64,000 bases of DNA from Rugamonas aquatica. GTDB lineage: Bacteria; Pseudomonadota; Gammaproteobacteria; Burkholderiales; Burkholderiaceae_D. Each line of letters starts with the position of its first letter. The stretch's first letter is position 1. This document shows, in pieces, positions 33,256 to 43,002 of the stretch. Position numbers and translations under genes: made by a program. The notes beneath the pieces were generated by a model. That model was not told the origin of the DNA and did no database searches. It saw only the letters and a list, made by a program, of their open reading frames with translations. The DNA lies in contig NZ_WHUG01000004.1 of assembly GCF_009380215.1 (NCBI RefSeq), positions 186,001-250,000 on the forward strand, in the 5' to 3' direction.

Positions 33256-36200
33256 ATGTCCAAGCTTGAATTTCTAGGGTGGGTGCTGGATGGCGCCGTC
33301 GATGGCGCGCGCGAGTACTTCGCGCCGCCCGCGCCCGGCATGTGGGGCGCGCGGGTGCTGTACGTCGAGCAGCGCGGCGGCCGCCATTGGCTGGGGACGG
33401 ACGATGAAGTACTGAAGTTCAAGCTCGATCAGCTTGAAATCGAGTTGGAGTTCGACCGCGACGGGACGGAGGTGGCGCCGGCACCGGCGGGCAGGCTCAG
33501 GCTGATGCGCTCGGATAACCGCCTGTTCATCCGGATGGGCAAGCCCGCCACCCAGCCCGGCGCGTACCGCTTCCGCATCGGCCCCGGCGTGTTTGCCGAC
33601 GGCAGCTGGCAGGCGCTGCAGTTTGGCGCCGATGGCGCGGTCATTGTGCCGTTGTCGGTGCAGCGTTATTTTATCCTGGATCTTGCCGACGGCCTGGGCA
33701 GCGAGAATCCGTTGGTAGTGCAACTGGGGCCGGGCAGCATGACGCTCAACCTGCAGCAGCGCAGCCTGAGCCTGTCGCAAGAGGCCTTGACCGCGCGTCT
33801 GCGCAACGCCAGGGCGAATGAAAGTCATGCCAACCGCGCGCTGGAAATGTTTAGCCAGCCGTTGTCGTGCTCGTTCAAGGAGCTTGCCGCGCAAGCCCCG
33901 CTGGCGGTGCAGTTCCGCGCCCGGCCCGGCAACGCTGCACCGGTGTGCCTGAACGTCGCGCGCACCGGGGCGCTGCCCGAGGCCGGCCTGGAGGTGCTGC
34001 AGTGCGGCCTGCGGTTGACGTTTGAAAAGGCGGGCAGCGGCGCGACGGCCTTGCTCAGCGAAGCGGACCTGGCGCCGCTCGACGGCCGGCCGATCCGGCT
34101 GCGCCTGATGGGGATATGGAACTCGCGCAACCAGGCGGAGGAATGGTCGTGCGCGACGCCGTTGCCGCTGGCCTTCCGCATCGGCCGCAGTCGCAGCGCG
34201 GGCGCCGACCAGGATCAGTGGAGCGCCGCCGTGCTGCGTCCCGGCGCCGAGGTGCTGGGCGGCCTGATACGGCTGAACGGCAGCCTGCCCGGCAAGACGA
34301 CGCCGTTGCCCATGCACGGCGTAATACCGGGCGCGCAATTTCGCCTGAGCGGCGCCACCGCCGCCGCGCTGGTCCGCACTGTGGCCGCCAGCGACAAGGA
34401 CGCGCCATTGCCGGCGCGCGAGTGGCGCGCTGCCAAGCTCATGTGTGGACAGTCGCGGCCGTGGTTGCGGCTGTCGGAGGCCGAGCTGCATTATCCGCGC
34501 CCCGGCGATGCCTACGGCAATGTCGAGCCATGGGTGTTTCGGGGAGCGCCCGGCGGCGTGTCGGGCGGCGTGCCGGCCATTCCGCTGGCCAACTGGCGCG
34601 ATGGCGCCGCTGCGCCGCTGGCGGCCGCCAACCAAGAGATCGATGCCTCGTACAAGGCGTGTGCGCTGGCGACCATGGCCGGCGTGCACGAGACCGGCCT
34701 GGTCGACGCCAGCGATAACCAGGGCCGGGCCTTGCCAAAAATCGTCGCGCTGATGCCGCGCGACGCGCTGGCCGCGACCATGCAGACGCTGGTGCTGGAA
34801 AAGCATGTCAAGACGCTGCAGCTGGCCGCGCCGCCGCCGGCCGGCGCGCGCGCCGCCGCCGTCCTGTCGCTGTCGGTGGCCACGCCGCCGCTGGAGGCGG
34901 GTTTCGAATACTCAGTGTGTTGGGACGGCGCCAGGCTGCCCTCGGCCACCGCCACGTTTGCGCTCAAGGATTGGCCGGAAACGCTGATGACCAAGCTCGA
35001 CATGGCGGTGCCGGTGAAGGTGGGGCTGCTCAAGAACGATGGCTCGCGTCTCAACGCGCTGCCGTTTGCGATACTCAAACTGGGCCGGCAGCGCGGGCTG
35101 GAGGCCATACTCCGGGAGCTGGCCGCTTATGCACCCGCCCAGGCCGCCGCGCAGACGCCGGCCGCGCTGGGCAAGGTGATCGATCTCATCGCCGAGACCG
35201 ACGCCGCGGTGCTGGCGGCCAGCTGGGTGGGACTGGTGGCGTTTTCCGTGCCGCTGGACTTTTCCGAATTTACCGCGCTGGAGCAGACCATCCCGCTGGG
35301 ACAGTCGACCAGCCCGCGGCTGGAATTCCTGGCGCTCGGTTCTCGACGCGGCGACACGGGGACGGCGGCCGACAGCGGCGCGGTGTCGGCGGCGGTGAGC
35401 TGGCGTTCTCCCTACGACCAGCAAGCTCATCCGCCGGTCTACGACAAGCCCGAGTCGGAAGTCAGTCTGTGGCCGAGCTTGCTCGACATGCGCTTCCGGC
35501 AGGGGCAGATGACGGCCTTCAAGGCGGCCTTGCAACTGGAGTTCCGGGCCTTTTTCGGCATGGGCCACCCGGCGGCTGCGGCGGCCGGCGCGGCATTGAA
35601 CAATCTGGCCATCCAAGTCCTGGGCAGCGCGCGCAAGACCGATCCGAGCGCGCCGAATTCGCCGGTGGAATTCCAGTTCGTCGCCGACAGTAAATCGCTG
35701 ACGCGGATTTATCCGATCGGCAAGGCAGCGGCGGATGCCGACAAGGAAAGCTTCCTCGAAGGGGTGTGGTTCAAGCGCCTGGAACTGGTGGACACGGTCG
35801 CCGCCGACGGCCGGCGGCAGTCGCAGATACGCATCAACGGCGAGATCGAGCTGCGCAAGCCGGACAATTTTTCGCTGGCCGGCCAGTTCCTCTCCAAGAT
35901 CGAGGGCCGCCGCATTGCCTTCCTCAACCTGGGCATCGACATACCAGGGCCGCCCCGGCTGGACCCGCGGCTGCTGAAGATTTCCTATCCCAGCCTGTCG
36001 TTCAATCTCGACTTGCCGCACGTGGAACTGTTCGGCAACGCGCTGAGGATGAAGCTGTCCCAGCTGGCATTGAACTGGAACGGCGGCTTCGATTTCCCCG
36101 GCATGAGCAGCTTGAATCTCGGCACGCCCGGCTGGCGCTCGGCGCTGCCGAATCTCGTCTTCATCGGCCGTCTCGATTTCGGCAGCTTGCCGGCGATGTT

Positions 36201-37599
36201 CGCGCGCAGCCTGTCGGGCTTCTCGCTTGAACTGGGATTGGGCTTGAACTTCGATCCGGCCACTGCCAGCCTGGGGAGCGGGCGGGAGTTGTTCGTGCGC
36301 GGCTTTGGCTTCGATGGCCTCGACTTCGACCTGTTGCAGTTCCTGAGGGTCAAGATCGATCGCCTGAGGCTGGGGGCGTTGCCGAGCGCGCCGGGCGCTC
36401 CTAAGGGCGCCAGCCTGACGCTGGGTGGCGCGACCGTCCAGCTGTTGCGCTACACCATATTCGACCATGCCTCGGGCGGCTTCTTCAGTCGCGAGCAAGG
36501 TGGTGGCGAAGGGTTCTGGGCCTATTTTCCTGCCAGCCAAGGCAACAAATTCCTGCTGTTTTTCGACTGGGGCTTTGTCGCCAAGAATGTCGATTTCGCG
36601 CCCGAAGTGGCCAAGACCCTGCTGGTGCCGCCGCCGCTCAACCAGATCAGCGCCGATGCCGACACCGGCCTGGCCACCGGCAAGCAACTGGAGCTGCTGT
36701 GGGACCAGGGCAAGATCGGGCCGGCCACTGACGTCGCCGGAAGAGGGTGGACCTTTGCCGCCGGCCTGACGGTGTTGGGCGGCAGCCTGCGCGGCCGCGC
36801 GCTGATCCAGGATTCGGGCTTTGCCGGGCTATCGGTCTGGGGCGACGAACTGAAGAAATGGTTCGGCTACGATTTCTCGTTCTGCGGCATTTACCGGCGT
36901 AATCTGACGCCCGGCGAGGATTATTTTTATATTTCCACCACGCTGCCGGCGGTCACGCTGGGCACGATACATTTCACCGGCGGGGTGGTCGCCCTCGAAA
37001 TCTATACCTCCGGCGACTTCATGGTGGACTTCGGCTTTCCGTGGCCGGGCGCCAACGGCGGGCGCGAATGGCTGCGCACGATAGGCGCCATCGTCACCCC
37101 CGGCCAGGCGTCGGCCGGGTTTTATTTGCGCAAGCGCGAGACCCGGCTGGATGACGCCGCCGGCGGCGGTACGCTGCTGACCATCAGCGCCGGCTTTGCC
37201 GTCCAGTGGGGGCTGGGTGCGGCCTTCGGCGGCGGCACCTTCACGGCCTGGGTGCGCATCGGCCTGTATGCCGTGCTCGAAGGCGTGGCGGCGTTGCGCA
37301 TCCATGACCATCGCCTCGATCTGCAAACGCTGATCGTGTCCGGCGCCGGCGGCGTGCTGGTCGAAGGCGAGGGGGCGATCGACTGGTGGGTGATTTCGGT
37401 GCGGATCCACGTCTGCGCCTCGGCGGAAATCAGCCTGACCCTGAGCTGGCAGGCGGGCGGCGCCACGACCCTGGCCTTGCGCGCGGAGCTGTATGTCAGC
37501 GCCTCGGCCGAGGCTTGCGTCGGCGGCGGCTGGTTCAAGCTGTGCCGCAGCATCCGGGTCGGGCTGAGTATACCGGTCACTCATCAACTCACTTTCTAA
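33256..37599 (+). CDS. Giant beta-rich protein of unknown function (1447 aa)
   Basis: This protein has no signal peptide and no clear transmembrane helix. The first 500 residues contain beta-sandwich-like stretches. From about residue 800 on, alternating hydrophobic strands dominate (RISYPSL-type, HVELFGNALRMKLSQLALN, SGFSLELGLGLNFD). A stretch near residue 1250 reads ALEIYTSGDFMVDFGFPWPG. That phrase, and the C-terminal run of alternating residues ending in THQLTF, faintly resemble DUF6603 proteins; this is a memory-based resemblance only. The start has GAGG overlapping the previous stop. The next gene begins 3 nt after its stop. It is probably cytoplasmic or exported by a non-Sec route. Function unknown. 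Confidence 0.75.
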   Translation: MSKLEFLGWVLDGAVDGAREYFAPPAPGMWGARVLYVEQRGGRHWLGTDDEVLKFKLDQLEIELEFDRDGTEVAPAPAGRLRLMRSDNRLFIRMGKPATQPGAYRFRIGPGVFADGSWQALQFGADGAVIVPLSVQRYFILDLADGLGSENPLVVQLGPGSMTLNLQQRSLSLSQEALTARLRNARANESHANRALEMFSQPLSCSFKELAAQAPLAVQFRARPGNAAPVCLNVARTGALPEAGLEVLQCGLRLTFEKAGSGATALLSEADLAPLDGRPIRLRLMGIWNSRNQAEEWSCATPLPLAFRIGRSRSAGADQDQWSAAVLRPGAEVLGGLIRLNGSLPGKTTPLPMHGVIPGAQFRLSGATAAALVRTVAASDKDAPLPAREWRAAKLMCGQSRPWLRLSEAELHYPRPGDAYGNVEPWVFRGAPGGVSGGVPAIPLANWRDGAAAPLAAANQEIDASYKACALATMAGVHETGLVDASDNQGRALPKIVALMPRDALAATMQTLVLEKHVKTLQLAAPPPAGARAAAVLSLSVATPPLEAGFEYSVCWDGARLPSATATFALKDWPETLMTKLDMAVPVKVGLLKNDGSRLNALPFAILKLGRQRGLEAILRELAAYAPAQAAAQTPAALGKVIDLIAETDAAVLAASWVGLVAFSVPLDFSEFTALEQTIPLGQSTSPRLEFLALGSRRGDTGTAADSGAVSAAVSWRSPYDQQAHPPVYDKPESEVSLWPSLLDMRFRQGQMTAFKAALQLEFRAFFGMGHPAAAAAGAALNNLAIQVLGSARKTDPSAPNSPVEFQFVADSKSLTRIYPIGKAAADADKESFLEGVWFKRLELVDTVAADGRRQSQIRINGEIELRKPDNFSLAGQFLSKIEGRRIAFLNLGIDIPGPPRLDPRLLKISYPSLSFNLDLPHVELFGNALRMKLSQLALNWNGGFDFPGMSSLNLGTPGWRSALPNLVFIGRLDFGSLPAMFARSLSGFSLELGLGLNFDPATASLGSGRELFVRGFGFDGLDFDLLQFLRVKIDRLRLGALPSAPGAPKGASLTLGGATVQLLRYTIFDHASGGFFSREQGGGEGFWAYFPASQGNKFLLFFDWGFVAKNVDFAPEVAKTLLVPPPLNQISADADTGLATGKQLELLWDQGKIGPATDVAGRGWTFAAGLTVLGGSLRGRALIQDSGFAGLSVWGDELKKWFGYDFSFCGIYRRNLTPGEDYFYISTTLPAVTLGTIHFTGGVVALEIYTSGDFMVDFGFPWPGANGGREWLRTIGAIVTPGQASAGFYLRKRETRLDDAAGGGTLLTISAGFAVQWGLGAAFGGGTFTAWVRIGLYAVLEGVAALRIHDHRLDLQTLIVSGAGGVLVEGEGAIDWWVISVRIHVCASAEISLTLSWQAGGATTLALRAELYVSASAEACVGGGWFKLCRSIRVGLSIPVTHQLTF

Positions 37600-37602
37600 A
37601 CC

Positions 37603-40600
37603 ATGCCTAACATCCTCCTCGTACCCGACATCTTTTTTCACCGCTGGGACCGCAGCGATGGCGAGCTGTGGCTCTGCCTGCGTTCCTACATCCTGGCGCC
37701 TGGCGTCGATGCCGACCATCCGCACGGCCGGCTCGACGATTTCCGCGCATGGGCCAGCGACCCGCATGGGGAACACACCAGCTTCAGCTACTCCATGACG
37801 CCGCCCTCGGTGCCGGCCGGTGCCTGCGTCGCCCGCCTCGATAGCGATACCCGGGCCATTCCGGTGAACCTGCCGACCAATGTCGATGTCTGGCTGCGCA
37901 TCACGCGCGGCTTGACCGATCCGGCTACCTGGGTACGCGTCGCGCGCTCGCGCGGATGCCTCACCTCGCAGCAGATGCTGCCCGGCGGTCCGGACCAGGC
38001 CAAGGCCGCCGCCGGCGCGCCGGCGCAGGCAGCGCAGTCCTTCGCCTACTGGTTCAATGAAACGGTCCGCGCCAGGCACGACGCCAGCCCGGCCGCGGAA
38101 CAGGATCAACTGTCGGGCTGGTTGGAGTTGCGTATGGAGTCCGGCGCCAAAATCCATTGGCAGCATGAGCGGCAGATCACCGGCCTGTTCCGCAACGAGG
38201 CCGACCCGGCCAAACCCGCACTGCCGCTGTTCCGTCCGGCTGATGCATGGGGCGCCAGCCTGCCTCCCGGCGCCGAGCTCGAGACCAATCTGTTCTGGCT
38301 GTGCGGCCAGATGTTGCCGCTGGGCCGCAAGCCGGTGGCCGGCAATATCGCCAGCATCACCGGCATCGATCTCTGGTTGGTGAAGGATGGACTGGCACTC
38401 GACCTGCAGGCGCCGGACCCGGCCGCACGGCTGTACGCCTTCCAGATTCCCAAGCCGGACCCGAGCCTGGCTCAAGTGCCGTATTTCAGCCAGATTCAGG
38501 ACAGCTATGCGGCGACGCTGCGCTGCGCGCTGGAAGCGCCGGCGGTGCTGTTGCGCAGTGCGTTGACGGTAGACGCCACGTCAGCCAGCCCGCTCACATA
38601 CTTTGGCCCAGCCTTGCGTTCCTATACGAAGGTGGGGACGAGCTTGCCCTCTGCCTGGGAGCACGGCGTGAGCGGGGGCCAGGAACGCCAGCTGTCGTCG
38701 CCGGCGGGCACGGTGCATTTCCCGCTGCTCAAGAATCTGGCGGCGGTTCAGATACGCGCACCAGAGCAGGCCGGCGTGGCCGGACCCGGCGCCATGAGCG
38801 TGACGCCGGTGATCGCGGTGCGGGGCAAGCTGAGTCCTTATCGCCGCTTTCCGAGAATGACCGGCGCCCAGCCCCTGCTGCCGACGGTGATGGTGTTCGA
38901 TCCTGACCAGGGCGGCGACGAATTGCTCGGCTTGCTGGCGGCGGCACAGGGCCAGGCGGGGCTGGCCGCGATGTTCAAGAGCGCCAGACTGGACAATGGA
39001 TGGACGCTGGAATTGCTGGCCAGCGCGCCGCTGCCATGGGATGGGCCGCAGGTCATGTACCGGGTGCTGGCGGTGCCGCCGGCGAACGCGGTACAGCCGG
39101 ACCCGGCGGGGCCACGCACTTGTCCGCCGTGTTCGGCCGTGATGCACTTGCGCGCGCCGGTATCGCTGAGCGCGGTGCTGGGTTTCCAGGATGTCGAGCG
39201 ACGGCATGCGGCGTGGCTGTGGAAGCCTGCTGGGGTGCATACGCCGGCGGCCCTGCAACAGTTCTGGCGCGCCAGCGCGCCGCAATGGGCCGACCTGCCG
39301 GTGACGACGCTGATGATCGACGGGCCCGCCACCCTGACGGAGGCGGTCGACGCCTTGGTCCTCGGCGATTACACGTTTTCCCTGGCCAACAGCCGCCTGC
39401 GGATCGAGCAGTATCTCGGGGTCTATGCGCCGCTGGCCGGCGGCGCGGCGAACTGCTCGCCGAACCAAACCCCGCTGCAGGACTATGAAGACGATCTGGT
39501 CAACTACAACACGGTGCGCATACGGCAGGCGACCGGCGAGTTGCTCGATACGCGGGTACGCTTTGCCCAGCAGGTCAGTCAGTCCGAGCGGGAATTGCAT
39601 CGGCGTCAGGTGATACCGCTGCTTTTCGAGTGGCAGCGTGAGCCGAACGACCTGAGGCAATACGCGACCGGCAACACTCGCCTTCCGGACCGTGATATTC
39701 CATCCATCACGTGGCAGCAGATGCAGCGCCACGTCAAGTTTGCGGCGTTGGAAACGACCGCCGCGGAACCTTTCTCCATCGAGCTGGAACATACATATGC
39801 CAGCGCGATGCCGGCGCTGACGGCCGCTGGCGGCGCGCTCGCCTTGCGACGCGGCGCGGCGTTTGACTGGCCGATTGCCTACCCGACTGCGGCCGAGTGC
39901 TCCGATTTCATGGCGACGGCGGGGCTCGCCTCGGCGCCGCCGCGCTTCGTGGTGTGCCGCTACGATCATGCGGCGGGCACGGTCGTCATCAGCTTTGACG
40001 CGGACCTGCTGGATCCAGAACGGCTGCGCATGCTGCCCAGACCGCGGGACCGCGAAGCGCTGGCCATGAGCGCCTGGCGGTCTGTTGCCGAGCTGGCCGG
40101 CACCGATCAGCTCGGGCTGGCGATTCAGTATGGCTGCTTCGACCTGGGCGGCCAGTTGGGGGGCGGCGCGGCGGGGGCGGCGCTGCAGGCGCGCAACGGC
40201 TTTTCGGGGCGCTGGCGCGACGCGGTGCGGTTTGACACGCGTCCGGTGGCGCTGCCGGCCGCCGCGGTCCAGGCCCTCAAGTCCTGGACCGCCGACTTGT
40301 TGACGGCTCAACCCGGCTTTCGGCCACTGGTGCTGACCATTCCGGTCGACGGGGCGGACTGGCGCCTGGGAAGCGCCGCCCACGTCGCGCGGATCGACCT
40401 GACGATCACCCGGGCTGCCGGGAACGTGCCGTCGGCGCAGATGCAACTGGCGCCGATCACCTCGCAGGCCGGCCTGGCGCAAGTCGCGCCGGATACGCTG
40501 TGGGGCGCCTGGGCGCAGCTCGGCTTTGGCCCCGGTGCGGACCTCAACGACCTGCCGGAGCCGATCCGGGCCGAGATCGTTGCGGCCTTCCGGCTCTGGC

Positions 40601-42894
40601 AAGCAAGCATGCAGGCCGGCAGCGACAGCATCACGCCGCAGTTGCCGCCGTCGACGCAGCGCGGCGCCAGCCAGGGCGTGATTGCCGAACTGGAGGGAAC
40701 GGACTGGTTTGTGCCGCACGGCTCGCCGCCCGCCAGCGGCTTCGAGGTGCAAGCGCAATTGCTGCCGCTGGGCTTTGCGCCCTGCGCGCGCCATCCTCAG
40801 CTCGGTTCGCTTGCGCAAGAGGCGCTGCAGCGGGTGATGGTCAACTTGCGGGATACGGTCGATCTGGCGTTTGAACAATGGGCGAGCGGCTCCGACGCGC
40901 AAGCGTGGCAGGCCCGGTTTGCGCGGATTGCCGCCCTGGGCCAGCGCGACCATGATCAGTGGACAGGCCCGTTGCCGCAGCTGGTTTCCACCATCGTGCG
41001 CGAACTGCTGGCGCCGCAGCCCGACCACCGCTCGCCGGATGTGGCGGCGGAAGTGGGCGAGATGGCGGTCTCCTGTGGCGACCCGGCCACCCAGCTCGGC
41101 CAGCTAAGCCTGGCTGTCGAGCGGATGTTGTTGGAGGATATGGCCTTGTTCGCGGATGCCAAGGCCTTGCTGCTGACCCGGATGGCCTTTGCCGCCTCGT
41201 CCGCGCAGTCGTCGCCGCCGCCGGGCACCCTGGCGCGCGCCGGCTTCACGCGCCAGATCCGCCCCGAGCTCCATGATGCGACGGCGCAGGTCGACGTCGT
41301 GGTTGGCTGGAAGCAGCTGGTGGCGGCCGGCAGCCCGGGGGCGTCCGGACCGCTATCGCAGATCGGGTATCTGGAAGTGCTGGACGACGCACGTTATGAC
41401 AATGCCTTTGAAGTCAACCGTGCCGGACAAAAGTTCGAGACGTTTGAAGCGATGGTGGATACCGAGGCCGTCCAGCAGGGGTGGACGGCGCGTGCTCCGC
41501 TGGTGCCCGCCCGCGACGAGAACCAGCTGGCGGCCGACTTGCCACGCGAACTGCGCCTGGCTTCGCGCAACATCGTCGCGCCGCCGGAGCTGCTGTGGTC
41601 TGGCACGCGCGACGAGTTGACCAGCGCCCTGGCGACGCTGGGCACCGGCCAGAACCAGGGCTGGACCCTGGATGGCCTGTCGAGCGGTGCCGGCCCGAAG
41701 GCCGGGGCGGCCGATCTGGCTGTGGCCGGCTTCCGGCGGCCGGGCGCGTGGGATGTCGCGCTGACGGTTGATCAACAGCTGGTGCATTTTGTGTACCGCG
41801 TCAGCGGCGATGAGGAAGGTAGCGCGGGGATCGCCAGCGACGCCTTCAACAACGATGGCTTTTTCCTGCGCGGCTTGCGCAACCGCGAAGGCTTGAAGCA
41901 GGCCCTGGACCCGGAGAAAGTGGCCAACGCAAAGCATGCCCCGACGCCGGCGCTGGCGTCAGCGGCAGAGCGTTCGCTGCGCGACTTTCTTGATGCGCCC
42001 AGGGGGACGAGTGCGGCGGCCGATCTGTGCGACAGGACGCTGTTGAACAACCTGCCGTTTTACCAGCAGCTTGCAACTCTGGCGCGGACCGAAACAGCGC
42101 CGTCGCTGCAGGATGATGCGGTTCTGTTGCGGCTGCTCAAGGAGGGCGCCACGCCGGGCGATTTCTGCCTGGGCGCCAAGGCCGGTGGCCAGGAATTCCT
42201 GCAACGCATACGCCATGTCGCGCTGTTCACGCCGGTCGCGCAACCGGCGGACGGCGCCAGGATCATGGTCGCCTACCTGGTCGTCTCGGTGGCGCTGGAT
42301 GCCTGGACCGGGTGGGATGTGTCGCTGAGCCAGAGCCGCAACATGCCGCTGGATGCCTGGTCGCCGACCTGCGGTGCGCATCAGGGCCGGCGTCCTGCGC
42401 CATTTTCCGAGGTCTTCTGGCAGGCGACCGATCAGGCCAGCATGCCGACTACCCAGCATATCGCCACCGCCGCCGCTAATGGCCCCGGCCACTGGCGCCT
42501 GGCCCCGGGGGATTTCCACGTTTTTGCCTTGCCGCCGGAGTGGATAGGGCAGGTGCTGAGCGCCAGAACGGTGCTGGACCGCTTGTTGTTTGAAGCGAAA
42601 CTATGGGTGGGCGAGCATCACAGCGCAACCATCCTGGCGAAGGAGAGCGCAGGACTGGCCTACGATATGCCGTTCAGCCTGACGGTATTTCAGGAGCAGT
42701 TCGTCAGCCGGCAGGGCCAGCCGCAGCCGGTGCGCTATCCATTCCAGAGCTTCGTGAGCTTGCAGCCGGGCGACGCGTTGCAGAGCCGTGTCTGGTTCCC
42801 GGAGGAGTATGCGACGTTTAGTGTCGACGTGCGATGGTTACGTCCGCGGGGGGCGGTGTTTATGGCGATAGAACGCATCTTTATCCGGGCTTAG
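37603..42894 (+). CDS. Giant protein of unknown function (1763 aa)
   Basis: This is the largest gene in the window. It has no signal peptide, no transmembrane segment and no repeat I can recognise. The N-terminus MPNILLVPDIFFHRWD leads into a beta-like domain, the centre (about residues 640-1150) is mixed, and the C-terminal third is alpha-rich before a final beta domain (YPFQSFVSLQPGDAL). It contains no nucleotide-binding, protease or nuclease motif that I can see. No Shine-Dalgarno sequence is visible before the ATG at 37603, which is 3 nt after the previous stop, so translation is probably coupled. It likely works with the 1447-residue protein and the lipoprotein. Function unknown. Confidence 0.75.
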   Translation: MPNILLVPDIFFHRWDRSDGELWLCLRSYILAPGVDADHPHGRLDDFRAWASDPHGEHTSFSYSMTPPSVPAGACVARLDSDTRAIPVNLPTNVDVWLRITRGLTDPATWVRVARSRGCLTSQQMLPGGPDQAKAAAGAPAQAAQSFAYWFNETVRARHDASPAAEQDQLSGWLELRMESGAKIHWQHERQITGLFRNEADPAKPALPLFRPADAWGASLPPGAELETNLFWLCGQMLPLGRKPVAGNIASITGIDLWLVKDGLALDLQAPDPAARLYAFQIPKPDPSLAQVPYFSQIQDSYAATLRCALEAPAVLLRSALTVDATSASPLTYFGPALRSYTKVGTSLPSAWEHGVSGGQERQLSSPAGTVHFPLLKNLAAVQIRAPEQAGVAGPGAMSVTPVIAVRGKLSPYRRFPRMTGAQPLLPTVMVFDPDQGGDELLGLLAAAQGQAGLAAMFKSARLDNGWTLELLASAPLPWDGPQVMYRVLAVPPANAVQPDPAGPRTCPPCSAVMHLRAPVSLSAVLGFQDVERRHAAWLWKPAGVHTPAALQQFWRASAPQWADLPVTTLMIDGPATLTEAVDALVLGDYTFSLANSRLRIEQYLGVYAPLAGGAANCSPNQTPLQDYEDDLVNYNTVRIRQATGELLDTRVRFAQQVSQSERELHRRQVIPLLFEWQREPNDLRQYATGNTRLPDRDIPSITWQQMQRHVKFAALETTAAEPFSIELEHTYASAMPALTAAGGALALRRGAAFDWPIAYPTAAECSDFMATAGLASAPPRFVVCRYDHAAGTVVISFDADLLDPERLRMLPRPRDREALAMSAWRSVAELAGTDQLGLAIQYGCFDLGGQLGGGAAGAALQARNGFSGRWRDAVRFDTRPVALPAAAVQALKSWTADLLTAQPGFRPLVLTIPVDGADWRLGSAAHVARIDLTITRAAGNVPSAQMQLAPITSQAGLAQVAPDTLWGAWAQLGFGPGADLNDLPEPIRAEIVAAFRLWQASMQAGSDSITPQLPPSTQRGASQGVIAELEGTDWFVPHGSPPASGFEVQAQLLPLGFAPCARHPQLGSLAQEALQRVMVNLRDTVDLAFEQWASGSDAQAWQARFARIAALGQRDHDQWTGPLPQLVSTIVRELLAPQPDHRSPDVAAEVGEMAVSCGDPATQLGQLSLAVERMLLEDMALFADAKALLLTRMAFAASSAQSSPPPGTLARAGFTRQIRPELHDATAQVDVVVGWKQLVAAGSPGASGPLSQIGYLEVLDDARYDNAFEVNRAGQKFETFEAMVDTEAVQQGWTARAPLVPARDENQLAADLPRELRLASRNIVAPPELLWSGTRDELTSALATLGTGQNQGWTLDGLSSGAGPKAGAADLAVAGFRRPGAWDVALTVDQQLVHFVYRVSGDEEGSAGIASDAFNNDGFFLRGLRNREGLKQALDPEKVANAKHAPTPALASAAERSLRDFLDAPRGTSAAADLCDRTLLNNLPFYQQLATLARTETAPSLQDDAVLLRLLKEGATPGDFCLGAKAGGQEFLQRIRHVALFTPVAQPADGARIMVAYLVVSVALDAWTGWDVSLSQSRNMPLDAWSPTCGAHQGRRPAPFSEVFWQATDQASMPTTQHIATAAANGPGHWRLAPGDFHVFALPPEWIGQVLSARTVLDRLLFEAKLWVGEHHSATILAKESAGLAYDMPFSLTVFQEQFVSRQGQPQPVRYPFQSFVSLQPGDALQSRVWFPEEYATFSVDVRWLRPRGAVFMAIERIFIRA

Positions 42895-42943
42895 AGGCAG
42901 GCTCCACTTGCGCTGCCCCCGGCAAGCGGTCTAAGCTTGAGGG

Positions 42944-42975
42944 CTGCGGCCCAGCCGGTAGGGCCGCAGTCTTTC
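42944..42975 (+). terminator. Terminator-like hairpin after the giant-protein cluster
   Basis: Perfect 9-bp arms ctgcggccc (42944-42952) and gggccgcag (42961-42969) have an 8-nt loop, followed by TCTTT. It lies 49 bp after the 1763-residue gene and 27 bp before the next start. The T-run is short, so efficiency is uncertain. Confidence 0.55.
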
Positions 42976-43002
42976 GATCCATCCCTTTTGACGTTAGCCC
43001 AT

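Noticed and set aside
38581..41028. Minus-strand open frame of ~815 codons inside the 1763-residue gene
   Set aside because: Same shadow effect, no ribosome-binding site, and the sense frame is continuous for 5.3 kb with normal composition.
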